From UBA4416 sp044238845 (GTDB lineage: Bacteria > Bacteroidota > Bacteroidia > B-17B0 > Aurantibacillaceae), in the NCBI GenBank assembly GCA_044238845.1, contig JBIICN010000007.1:1-64000 (forward strand): a stretch of DNA of 64,000 bases, written 5' to 3'. The notes beneath the pieces are model-generated. The model saw only the letters and a program-made list of their open reading frames with translations. It searched no databases and was not told where the DNA came from. Made by a program: the position numbers and the translations under genes. Each line of letters starts with the position of its first letter. The stretch's first letter is position 1. Positions 45,207 through 54,385 of this stretch are shown here, in pieces.

Positions 45207-47158
45207 ATGAGCTCTCATAATCATGGCCACATAAGTAAAGTTACTGCAGCTGGCTTACTTGTTACTCTCGGTATTATTTACGGAGATATCGGAACTTCTC
45301 CACTTTATGTAATGAGTGCTATTATAGGCACAAAAACTATTGAAGCCTCGGTTGTAATTGGAGCTATGTCACTTGTTTTTGGACTATCACATTACAAACA
45401 ACTATTAAGTATGTGGTTTTTACTCTAAGAGCAGATAATAAAGGTGAAGGCGGAATTTTTTCATTATATACTTTAGTTAAAAAAGCAAAGGTAAAATGGT
45501 TAGTATTTCCTGCTATTATAGGTGGTTGTTGTATTTTGGGAGAGGGCATCATTACTCCTCCCATTTCAGTTGCTTCTGCCGTTGAAGGTTTGCGATTAAT
45601 TCCTCGTTTCGCTGATATCCCAACTATTCCTATTGTAATTGCCATTATTACCTTTTTGTTTTTTATTCAACAATTTGGAACAAAATTTATTGGTAAGTTT
45701 TTTGGGCCAGTGATGTTAACTTGGTTTATTACGCTTGGGGTTGTGGGTGTAGTAGGTTTAAGCCAAAACTTAACAGTGTTAAAAGCTTTAAATCCTTATT
45801 ATGGGATTGATTTGTTAATTAATCATCCAGGTGCTTTTTGGTTATTAGGTTCTGTGTTTCTTTGTACAACCGGAGCAGAAGCGCTTTACTCAGACATGGG
45901 ACATTGTGGACGAGATAATATTCGTATTTCATGGATTTTTGTAAAATCAATGTTGGTATTAAATTACATGGGGCAAACTGCTTGGTTAATTTCTATGAAC
46001 GGAAAAACCTTGGACGGGAAAAACCCGTTTTTTGCCATAATGCCCGAATGGTTTCTGCCCGTTGGAATAGGTATTGCAACTGTAGCAACCGTAGTTGCAT
46101 CACAAGCCTTAATTAGCGGGTCGTTTACATTAATAAATGAAGCTATGCGGTTAAACTTTTGGCCAAAGGTGGGAATTAAATACCCATCAGATGCTAAAGG
46201 ACAAATGTATATTCCTTCTATTAATTGGTTATTATATTTTGGTTGCGTGGCCGTAGTGTTATTCTTTAAGGAAGCTAAAAACATGGAGGCGGCATATGGT
46301 TTAACCATTATTTTAGGCATGATTATGTCATCGAGATTGTTGGCATTTTTCATGAGAATAAAAAAATACCCGAAACTATTTATTTATACATTTATTGCAG
46401 TATACATTGTTGTTGAAGCGGCTTTCTTAATTGCATTATTAGAGAAGTTTCCAAAAGGAGGTTATATTACGTTGTTAATTGCCTTATTTTTAGCGGGTAT
46501 TATGGCCTGCTGGTATATCGCAAAATTAATAAGACAGCGTTATACTGATATTGTTCCTTTAAATACATATACTCAAATGTTATGTGATTTAAGTGTAGAT
46601 CCTTCTATTCAAAAATACGCCACACACCTAGTATATATGACAAGCGCAAACGATCCATTAACTATTGAATCGAAAGTGATTTATTCTATATTACAGAAAC
46701 GCCCTAAGAAAGCTGATATTTATTGGTTTGTGCATGTGGATGTAATGGATGAGCCATATCGTATGGATTATAAAGTAACTCATATTGCTGCTGATGATAT
46801 CATTCGTGTTGATTTTAAATTAGGGTTTAAAGTGGCGCCACGAGTAAATTTAATGTTTAGAAAAGTAGTAGAAGATTTGGTTAAAAATAAAGAAGTAGAT
46901 ATTACAAGCCGTTACGAATCATTAAACAAAAACAACATCATTGGTGATTTTAAATTTGTAGTGCTTGAAAAATTCTTGTCATATGAAAATGACTTACCAT
47001 TATTCGAGAAATTAGTATTAAACGTATATTTCTTCTTGAAGAAATATAGTTTAAGTGAGGCAAAAGCCTTTGGATTAGACAGTAGTTCAGTGAAAATTGA
47101 AAAATTCCCGATGATTATTAATCCTCCAAAAGATTGTAATTTACATCGCATCAATTAA
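45207..47158 (+). pseudogene. kup: Kup-type potassium uptake protein, frameshifted
   Basis: Two overlapping frames make one Kup family transporter (about 650 residues). The first (45207-45428) begins MSSHNHGHISKVTAAGLLVTLGIIYGDIGTSPLY and runs as normal Kup to SLVF. The second (to 47158) picks up FTLRADNKGEGGIFSLYTL and continues to the end with all remaining membrane helices and the C-terminal soluble domain. Adding one T to the run of five at 45376-45380 restores the expected SLVFWTITLQTTIKYVVFTLRADN. The protein moves K+ with H+. The break could be a sequencing error or a recent inactivation; nothing suggests programmed frameshifting. The 207-bp gap upstream is AT-rich with a TAATTTTA near-match to a -7 box. 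Confidence 0.85.
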
Positions 47159-47244
47159 TTTACTATTAAGCATATTACATGTAAAATTTCGTGTAAGTGG
47201 TAATATAAATTTGTTAAACAGTCTTTATTAGTTAAAAATGGTTT

Positions 47245-47252
47245 TACATTTG
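47245..47252 (+). promoter_or_regulatory. -7 promoter element TACATTTG
   Basis: TACATTTG fits TAnnTTTG and lies 15 bases before the ATG at 47268. It supports that start over the ATG at 47238, which would lie upstream of the transcript. The -33 box is unclear. Confidence 0.45.
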
Positions 47253-47267
47253 GTAAAACTATTTTTT

Positions 47268-48131
47268 ATGCAATTAATTATTTCTAATGTTTCTAAAACA
47301 TACGCTAACGGCTTAAAAGCCTTAACAGATGTAAATTTAACTATTGCTCCTGGTATGTTTGGTTTATTGGGTCCTAATGGCGCTGGCAAATCAACTTTAA
47401 TGAGAACAATCTCTACTCTACAAGATCCAGATACTGGAACTATTATGTTGGGCGACATTGATGTAATTAAACAAAAAGAAGAATTAAGAAAAGTACTAGG
47501 CTACTTGCCTCAGGATTTTGGATTTTATCCAAAAGTAAATGCAGATGATATGTTGCATCATTTTGCTGTATTAAAAGGCATTAATAATAAAGTTGAGCGT
47601 AAAGAAATTTGTGATGCTTTATTACACCAAACCAATTTATACGAAGCACGTAAACGTAACTTAAGTGAATACTCTGGCGGTATGCGTCAGCGTTTTGGTA
47701 TTGCGCAAGCCTTATTAGGAAATCCTAAATTAATTATTGTTGATGAGCCAACTGCAGGCCTAGATCCAGCAGAAAGAAACCGTTTTCATAATATCTTAAG
47801 TGATTTAGGAGAAAATATTATTGTGATTTTATCTACACATATAGTAGAGGATATTAAAAATCTATGTCCACGTATGGTGATCATGAATCGTGGTCAGGTT
47901 TTATTAGATGCTAAACCAAGCGATGCCATTGCTGCTATGCGAAATAACGTTTGGAAGTTAATGATAGATAAAACAGAATTAAATGCTTATAAAGATAAAT
48001 ACAAAGTTATTTCTGCTAAAGTAGTAGAGGGTAAAGTATTGATTCATGTGAAGAGTGATGTGATGCCAGACGCTGCATTCTCTGTTGTGGAGCCAGATTT
48101 AGAAGATGTTTATTTTTCTAATATCCTTTAA
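47268..48131 (+). CDS. ABC transporter ATP-binding protein (ABC-2 type)
   Basis: A 287-residue ATPase: Walker A GPNGAGKST, signature YSGGMRQR, Walker B IIVDEPTAGLD and H-loop LSTHIVED. It has the C-terminal extension of drug/antibiotic-type exporters. I use the ATG at 47268 (MQLIISNVSKTYANG), the family start. The gene directly precedes the permease-peptidase fusion (31-bp gap) and is surely its partner. Confidence 0.9.
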   Translation: MQLIISNVSKTYANGLKALTDVNLTIAPGMFGLLGPNGAGKSTLMRTISTLQDPDTGTIMLGDIDVIKQKEELRKVLGYLPQDFGFYPKVNADDMLHHFAVLKGINNKVERKEICDALLHQTNLYEARKRNLSEYSGGMRQRFGIAQALLGNPKLIIVDEPTAGLDPAERNRFHNILSDLGENIIVILSTHIVEDIKNLCPRMVIMNRGQVLLDAKPSDAIAAMRNNVWKLMIDKTELNAYKDKYKVISAKVVEGKVLIHVKSDVMPDAAFSVVEPDLEDVYFSNIL

Positions 48132-48162
48132 TATTTATTTTAATATCATTTAAAACAAACTT

Positions 48163-51100
48163 ATGTTTTTAGAAATTTTTCTTTTCGAATTAAAATACGC
48201 ACTCAAAAAACCATCAACTTATGTGTTTTTTAGTATTTATTTTGTGTTTTATTTATTTCTGTCGTTAGCCGCTTCGGGTGTTTTGCCTCTCGGAGCGAGC
48301 GATAGTAATACGTATTTGAATAGTGCTATTGCCAATGCAAGTTTGTATTTAGCATTCAATCAAAATATTTTAGCGTTAATTCATAACATGATTATCATTG
48401 CTATTATGGCTACAGCCATTCAGCGTGATTTTGAATTTAATTCGCACTCTTTATTTTTCACAAAACCAATTACAAAATTTTCATATTTCTTCGGACGCTT
48501 TTTTGGTGTCTTAACCATTGCTTTATTTGTATTTAGTGGGCAGTTATTTGCTTTATTAATAGGAAGTGTGATTGGACAAAATCAGCCAACGATTGGACCA
48601 ATACATTTATATAATTACATCCAACCGTTTTTATATTTTGTAGTGCCTAATACATTATTGTTTGGAACCATTTATTTTTCGTTAACTACCTTTTTACGAA
48701 ATACGACTATTGCGTATTTATTTACAGTTATTTTCTTTTTGTTTGATTTAGCCGCTAATTCAGTTTTATCAGATATTGATTATCAAGATTTAGCAGCGAT
48801 GCTAGATCCATACGGGAATAAGGCCTTGGGCAAAGTAACTCAATACTGGACACCGGCTGAGCAAAACGAACGACTTTTGTCTTTAACCGGATATTTGTTG
48901 TATAACCGTTTAGCTTGGTTAGGATTTGGCTTATTGATTATGTGGTTTAGTTATGTGAAATTTAATTTTTCTCAGTTTTTAAATCCATCAAAACTATTTT
49001 CGTTTAAAAAGAAAGAAGAATCTTATTCTCCACAAACTCCAGCTATCCAGCATGTAGCCGAATTACCTAAAGTAACGATTAGTACTTCAGGAAAAGCATT
49101 TTGGAATCAATTATCATTTATTGCTCGTTTCGAATATAAACGCATCATTAAGAGTTACTTCTTTATTATTATGTTAGTATTGGGTGCTGTACTGGCTTAC
49201 ATTACAAGTAGTTTTAGTTCATTAATATTTGGCACCGAAGTATATCCTGTAACTTATAATATTGTTGGACAAACAGGCTCTATGTTTCAATTCATGTTAT
49301 CCATCTTAATTATTTTTTATTCGGGTAATTTAATTTTTAATGAAAAGCAATTTAAAGTAGATGAATTAGTGGGCGCATCTCCAATCAAATCATCTACTTT
49401 AGTTATTGGTAAATATTTAGGCTTATTAGGTTCTATCGCTTTAGGCTTATTAGGTGCCGTTATTACTGGTGTTATTATTCAATCTTTAAAAGGCTATTAT
49501 AAATTTGAGTTAGATCAATATTTTGTAAGCTTATACGGGCGAACATTTATTAGTTTATCATTAGTAGCCGCTTTATGTTTTATTATTCAATTTATGGTGA
49601 GTAATAAATATGTGGGATTTGTTATATCTTTTATAGTAGCATTTTTATTAAGAATTATTTTCAGTCAACTACAATTAGACAACCCATTATATAATTTTAA
49701 TTCAAGCGGCCCATTATTGCCTTATAGCGATATGAATGGATATGGACACACGACTCCAATTTTTTACCTATTTAAATTATATTGGTTTGCGGTAATTGTT
49801 TTGTTATTTGTATTTGCTATTCGTTTTTATTTACGTGGAAAAGAAAAAGGCATGAAGGCGCGTTTCAAATTCTCGAAATTTGATTCTAACAAACAATTCA
49901 AATTAGTTGCTATTGTTTCAGGGGCTGTATTTATAGGAATTGGCAGTTTGATTTTCTATAATATTAAAGTGGCCAATAAACTATTGTCTAATAAAGACAT
50001 GGAAAAACTTCAAGCTAAATTTGAGCAAACCTACAAGCATTTTCAAAAAACTAAACAACCTCGTGTAGTGTCTAGTTATGTTGAGGTAGATTTATTTCCC
50101 AATGAGTTGGGCGCTATATTTAAAGGGTATTACTACTTAAAAAATAAGCATAAAGAAGCCATAGATACGATTGTTATTAATTACAATAATAACGTTGATT
50201 TAAAATCTTTGACCTTATCTGTTGCTAGTAAAGAGTTTATTAATGATAAAGAATTTTTTGTAAAAGCATTTAAGTTAACTACTCCTTTACAATCTGGCGA
50301 TTCAATTAAATTGGATTATACCATTGATTATTTTCAAAAGAGTTGGTTTAGTAATGATGAAAAATCGGACATTGTATATAATGGAACATTTATCAATAAT
50401 TCTTTATTGCCTTCTATTGGTTATAACGAAGGATTTGAATTAGGAGAAAACGAAGCTCGTAAAAAATACAACTTAGCTTCTAAGGAAAGAATGGCAAATA
50501 TTAACGACACTGCCGCTTATGCTAATACATATATTAGTAAGGATGCCGATTGGATTAATTTTGAATGTATTGTAAGTACTGTGCCAGATCAGATTGCTGT
50601 AGCTCCTGGATATTTAATTAAAGAGTATTCGAAAGACAATCGTCGTTATTTTCATTATAAAATGGATAGCCCTATTTTAAATTTTTATTCTTTCTTGTCG
50701 GCACGTTATACAGTTAAAAAAGATAAGTATAAGGATATTAATATTGAAATTTACTACAACGAAGGCCACGAATATAATTTAGATAGAATGATTAATTCTA
50801 TAAAAAAATCATTGTCGTATTACGAAAAAGCGTTTAGTCCATATCAACATCGTCAGGTTCGGATTTTGGAATTCCCTCGTTATGCTTCCTTTGCTCAATC
50901 TTTTCCAAACACGATTCCTTATTCTGAAAGTATTGGATTTATAGCGCATGTTGATGAAAAAGATCCATTAAGCATTGATTATCCATTTTATGTAACAGCA
51001 CATGAAGTAGCTCATCAGTGGTGGGCGCATCAAGTTATTGGTGCAGAGGTTCAGGGCGCAACTTTGATGAGTGAATCAATGGCTGAATACAGCGCTTTAA

Positions 51101-51843
51101 TGGTGATGGAAAAAGAATATGGAAAAGCAGCCATGCATAAATTCTTAAAAGATGCCTTGAATAAATATTTATTAGGCAGAGCAACCGAAAAGAAAAAAGA
51201 GTTGCCAATTATGTATGCCGAGAATCAACAATACATTCATTATAACAAAGGTTGTTTAATTATGTATGCCTTGAGAGATTACATTGGCGAAGATTCTGTA
51301 AACGCTGCTTTAAAGCGCTATATCAAAAAAGTAGGTTTCCAAAGTGCGCCATATACAACGGCGAAAGAGTTTGTGGCAAATATGAAACTATCTACACCTG
51401 ATAGTATGCAATATGTGATTAAAGATTTATTTGAAGATATTACAGTTTACGAAAACTATGTGAAAGAGTTGAAATCAGTGAAGCAAGCCGATGGAAAATA
51501 TAAAGTTACGATAACAGTTGGTTCGGCTAAATTTAAAGCTGATAGTTTAGGAAAAAGTAAATCGGTTGCGGTAAATGATTGGATGGATATAGGAATCTTT
51601 AATCAGGTTGAGGTTAATGGCAAAAAAGAAGACAAAGAATTACTATTCAAAAAAATAAAAATGGATAAGTCTACTAAAACCTTTGATTTTATAGTTGATA
51701 AAGAACCAACATCAGCTGGACTTGACCCTTATAATAAACTAATTGATAGAATGCCTGATAACAATCGTTGTAAAGTTGGGTCTGTGCCAACACCTCCAGA
51801 TTTAGAAGCTAACAGTGCAAATTTGGGAATCACTATAAATTAA
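48163..51843 (+). CDS. ABC-2 permease fused to an M1 family peptidase domain
   Basis: A 1226-residue protein. The first 600 residues form two sets of about six membrane helices (starts near 16 and 325) typical of ABC-2 permeases. From about residue 640 a periplasm-facing M1 metallopeptidase domain follows, with HEVAHQWWAHQ (His947-Glu948-x-x-His951) and Glu971 in ESMAEYSALMVMEK, 19 residues on instead of the 18 in classic M1 enzymes. Fusions of this kind occur in Bacteroidota. It probably exports or processes peptides with the ATPase at 47268, but the substrate is unknown. A terminator follows at once. Confidence 0.88.
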   Translation: MFLEIFLFELKYALKKPSTYVFFSIYFVFYLFLSLAASGVLPLGASDSNTYLNSAIANASLYLAFNQNILALIHNMIIIAIMATAIQRDFEFNSHSLFFTKPITKFSYFFGRFFGVLTIALFVFSGQLFALLIGSVIGQNQPTIGPIHLYNYIQPFLYFVVPNTLLFGTIYFSLTTFLRNTTIAYLFTVIFFLFDLAANSVLSDIDYQDLAAMLDPYGNKALGKVTQYWTPAEQNERLLSLTGYLLYNRLAWLGFGLLIMWFSYVKFNFSQFLNPSKLFSFKKKEESYSPQTPAIQHVAELPKVTISTSGKAFWNQLSFIARFEYKRIIKSYFFIIMLVLGAVLAYITSSFSSLIFGTEVYPVTYNIVGQTGSMFQFMLSILIIFYSGNLIFNEKQFKVDELVGASPIKSSTLVIGKYLGLLGSIALGLLGAVITGVIIQSLKGYYKFELDQYFVSLYGRTFISLSLVAALCFIIQFMVSNKYVGFVISFIVAFLLRIIFSQLQLDNPLYNFNSSGPLLPYSDMNGYGHTTPIFYLFKLYWFAVIVLLFVFAIRFYLRGKEKGMKARFKFSKFDSNKQFKLVAIVSGAVFIGIGSLIFYNIKVANKLLSNKDMEKLQAKFEQTYKHFQKTKQPRVVSSYVEVDLFPNELGAIFKGYYYLKNKHKEAIDTIVINYNNNVDLKSLTLSVASKEFINDKEFFVKAFKLTTPLQSGDSIKLDYTIDYFQKSWFSNDEKSDIVYNGTFINNSLLPSIGYNEGFELGENEARKKYNLASKERMANINDTAAYANTYISKDADWINFECIVSTVPDQIAVAPGYLIKEYSKDNRRYFHYKMDSPILNFYSFLSARYTVKKDKYKDINIEIYYNEGHEYNLDRMINSIKKSLSYYEKAFSPYQHRQVRILEFPRYASFAQSFPNTIPYSESIGFIAHVDEKDPLSIDYPFYVTAHEVAHQWWAHQVIGAEVQGATLMSESMAEYSALMVMEKEYGKAAMHKFLKDALNKYLLGRATEKKKELPIMYAENQQYIHYNKGCLIMYALRDYIGEDSVNAALKRYIKKVGFQSAPYTTAKEFVANMKLSTPDSMQYVIKDLFEDITVYENYVKELKSVKQADGKYKVTITVGSAKFKADSLGKSKSVAVNDWMDIGIFNQVEVNGKKEDKELLFKKIKMDKSTKTFDFIVDKEPTSAGLDPYNKLIDRMPDNNRCKVGSVPTPPDLEANSANLGITIN

Positions 51844-51848
51844 AAAAA

Positions 51849-51872
51849 GCACTTCTAAGAAAGTGCATTTTT
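51849..51872 (+). terminator. Terminator after the ABC-peptidase gene
   Basis: GCACTT-CTAAGA-AAGTGC followed by ATTTTTT begins 6 bases after the stop. The stem is short (6 bp) but GC-anchored and the T tract is clear. Confidence 0.75.
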
Positions 51873-52157
51873 TAATTTACCTTAAATGAAAAATTAGTTT
51901 TCATACTCATAATAAATACTTAAGTGATTGAGTTGCCTGACTTCGTTTGTTTGTAGCCGATTAATTAGGTGAGTGTAAAATTGATAGAATGATATTTTTA
52001 AATAGAACACTAATTCATTTAAGCAATAAGCTTCTTTCATTTGAACGACAAAGCAAAAAATAAACGTTCTGCAATATGTTTGCTCTCATAGAGCAGTGAT
52101 GTAAAATAGATTTAGTAACAATTAGCACTCTCGGGATAAGGATAAAAAGGCATTAAA
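51873..52157. other. Intergenic region without recognised feature
   Basis: This part of the 366-bp gap 51844-52209 between convergent genes is AT-rich. I see no open frame of note, tRNA-like fold, promoter with both boxes or repeat shared with the rest of the window. TTGAACGACAAAGC near 52040 and ACTCTCGGGATAAGG near 52128 are too short to interpret. Confidence 0.5.
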
Positions 52158-52193
52158 GCAAAAAAGCTATCTCGTTTGAGATAGCTTTTTTGC
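52158..52193. terminator. Bidirectional terminator
   Basis: GCAAAAAAGCTATCTC and GAGATAGCTTTTTTGC are perfect 16-base inverted arms around a GTTT loop, with A and T tracts on both sides. It ends the PorE-like gene (stop 17 bases away) and would also act on rightward transcription. Confidence 0.9.
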
Positions 52194-52209
52194 ATATTAA
52201 TTTAAAAAA

Positions 52210-54285
52210 CTATTTTGTTTCATTAGTCTCAACTTCTTCAGAGTTTTCTTCTCCTTTAACTTGAGGCTTATAAATAGGCTTGTCTGTTTTAGGTGCATTT
52301 GGATCTACATAATCCCAGCTTATAATACGAAATACTGTACGACGATTTTTTTGGTGTAAAGCTTCTTTTTCTTCTTTAGTTTTAGCTTTATTAATAACAT
52401 CATCTTTTATTAATAATTTGCCTTCACCCCAACCTTTAGATTTTAAACGCTCTAATGGAATTTTTTTCTCTTCGTTTAGATAAACAACGCAAGATTTAGC
52501 ACGTTCTTCAGATAATTTTTGATTGGCAGTATTAGAACCACGGCTATCTGTATGAGCTTGTAATTCAATTACAATACTTGGGTTATCAATTAATGTTTGG
52601 TATAAAAAGTTTAACGAATCTTTAGACTCTGGACGCAATGTTGCTTTTCCTAAGTCATATTGTACAGCAGGGAAACGAATCTCTGCCTTAACAGGTGTTA
52701 ATGCGAAATCCTTAACAAAGTCTTTAGATTCATTCTCATCAACCGTAGTTAATTTACCCATATCCTTATTAGCTAAGAATCCTAATTTGTAGGTTTGAGA
52801 CACTGTATTTTTATCAGTTCCAACAGTTACTTCATATGAAGTATTTTCTTTTAATTTGAAGTTATATTTCCCATCAGCAGCTGTTTTAAATTCAAACATA
52901 TCACCATTAGATCCTTTTAAATGGATTAAGGCGTTAGTTACAGGCTCATTACCTTCATCGCTAACAACAGTACCAGTTAAGTTGAAGTTTAAAGGAGGTA
53001 AAATAAATGAGTATAAATCATCACTTCCTTTTCCTCCATCACGATTTGAAGTAAAGTAACCTTTTATTTTTTTACCTTCGAAAATGATACCGAAATCATC
53101 ACCTGCAGAGTTCATTGGTGATTTTAAGTTTACTGGTGCTTTAGTAAATTTACCATTTGCATCTTTCTCAACCTTAAACAAATCCAATCCTCCCATTCCT
53201 AAATGTGTATCAGAAGAGAAATATAATGTTTTTCCGTCTTCAGACATATATGGATAACCTTCAGTACCAGCAGTATTTACTTGTGGCCCTAAATTTACAG
53301 GTTGCCCCCATTCTTTTCCTTTCGCATCATAAGAACTCATCCAAATATCATTTCCGCCAAATCCACCTTGTAATCTTGAATCAAAATACATAGTATTTCC
53401 ATCAGGAGATAATACAGCATGACGGAAAGAAACAGTATCAATACAGAAAGGTAATAAAACTGGCTCAGCCCATGATGGACCCTGTTTTTTACATACGTAT
53501 AACTGGCATTTTAATTGTTTGTTTTTTGCTTCAGGACAACGAGTGATTAACATCATGTCTCCTTTTTTAGAAACAAATGCTCCACCTTCATTCATTTTAG
53601 AAACAACAGAAGTTGCTAATGTAACTGGCGTGCTCCATTTTCCATTTTTATCCAACTTAGCCTCATATAAATCTGAGTGGTTTTGTCCAGTTGTAACGTC
53701 GATTGAACCAGAAGCTCCTTGACGTGTTGATGTAAAATATAAAGTAGTAAACTTCTTATCAGCATATGCAGGACCAAAATCAGACTCTTTAGAGTTAATT
53801 AAAGCCATGTTTTCAACTTTTAAGCGAGTTTCAGGTGTGTTTTTTGCGTCTTTCCACTGTTGAGCTAACTCACAAGATTTAACGCCGTTTTCTCCACGAA
53901 CATCAGAAGGCATTTCTTTTTTGTAGTTATTATATTCAACTATCGCCTCTGGATATCTCATTTGAGCTTTTAAAACATCTGCTAAATTTAAAATAGCTTT
54001 TGGATCAGGATACTTAGCTTTAATTGCTTTATTAAAATATGTTTCCGCTCCTTTTAAATCATTTATTTGACGATATGAATCACCTGTTCTGTATAAAATT
54101 CTTGCCTTAACATCAGCTTTTTTTACTTTAGTATAAGCCTGTTTATAAAGCTCAATTGCGTTAAAAAATTGGTGATTTTCGTATGCTACATCAGCGTCTT
54201 TTAAATAATTTTTCTGAGCGCTTACAGAAAATACAAATGCCATGATGGCGATAGTGGTTAGGGCTAGTGTTTTTAAGTTTTTCAT
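52210..54285 (-). CDS. PorE-like OmpA-family protein with TPR, propeller and CRD domains
   Basis: A 691-residue protein: signal peptide to about residue 23, TPR helices (about 25-150, with ARILYRTGDSYRQINDLKGAETYF), a PD40/WD40-type beta propeller (about 165-415, with TLYFTSTRQGASG, TMYFDSRLQGGFGGNDIW and TLYFSSDTHLGMGG), a carboxypeptidase regulatory-like domain (about 430-510, GTVVSDEGNEPVTNALI), and a C-terminal OmpA domain that binds peptidoglycan (ELQAHTDSRGSNTANQKLSEERAK). This order matches PorE, which links the T9SS to peptidoglycan in Porphyromonas gingivalis. Paralogues with the same domains are common in the phylum, so the T9SS role is likely but not certain. Confidence 0.85.
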   Translation of the reverse strand: MKNLKTLALTTIAIMAFVFSVSAQKNYLKDADVAYENHQFFNAIELYKQAYTKVKKADVKARILYRTGDSYRQINDLKGAETYFNKAIKAKYPDPKAILNLADVLKAQMRYPEAIVEYNNYKKEMPSDVRGENGVKSCELAQQWKDAKNTPETRLKVENMALINSKESDFGPAYADKKFTTLYFTSTRQGASGSIDVTTGQNHSDLYEAKLDKNGKWSTPVTLATSVVSKMNEGGAFVSKKGDMMLITRCPEAKNKQLKCQLYVCKKQGPSWAEPVLLPFCIDTVSFRHAVLSPDGNTMYFDSRLQGGFGGNDIWMSSYDAKGKEWGQPVNLGPQVNTAGTEGYPYMSEDGKTLYFSSDTHLGMGGLDLFKVEKDANGKFTKAPVNLKSPMNSAGDDFGIIFEGKKIKGYFTSNRDGGKGSDDLYSFILPPLNFNLTGTVVSDEGNEPVTNALIHLKGSNGDMFEFKTAADGKYNFKLKENTSYEVTVGTDKNTVSQTYKLGFLANKDMGKLTTVDENESKDFVKDFALTPVKAEIRFPAVQYDLGKATLRPESKDSLNFLYQTLIDNPSIVIELQAHTDSRGSNTANQKLSEERAKSCVVYLNEEKKIPLERLKSKGWGEGKLLIKDDVINKAKTKEEKEALHQKNRRTVFRIISWDYVDPNAPKTDKPIYKPQVKGEENSEEVETNETK

Positions 54286-54351
54286 AGGTAATTTAAACTT
54301 TATAAGGTGCTAATATATATATTATTTTAAAACTGCAAAAATTTATTAACA

Positions 54352-54378
54352 AAAATCCCCGATTTAGTCGGGGATTTT
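54352..54378 (-). terminator. Terminator of the glutamine synthetase gene
   Basis: AAAATCCCCGA-TTTAG-TCGGGGATTTT forms an 11-bp stem, with the end 8 bases past the stop. The flanking A tract (GCAAAAATTTATTAACAAAAA) supplies U residues on the minus transcript. Confidence 0.88.
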
Positions 54379-54385
54379 CATGTTT

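Noticed and set aside
45360..45430. Programmed ribosomal frameshifting in kup
   Set aside because: There is no slippery heptamer with a following stem-loop of the usual kind, and Kup is not known to use recoding; a one-base loss in a T run is simpler.
47238..47267. ATG at 47238 as the start of the ABC ATPase
   Set aside because: It would add ten residues before the conserved start and overlaps a -7-like element; the ATG at 47268 fits the family.
51873..52157. Possible tRNA or small RNA in the gap after the ABC-peptidase gene
   Set aside because: No cloverleaf, T-loop or promoter-terminator pair could be recognised apart from the terminators already listed.
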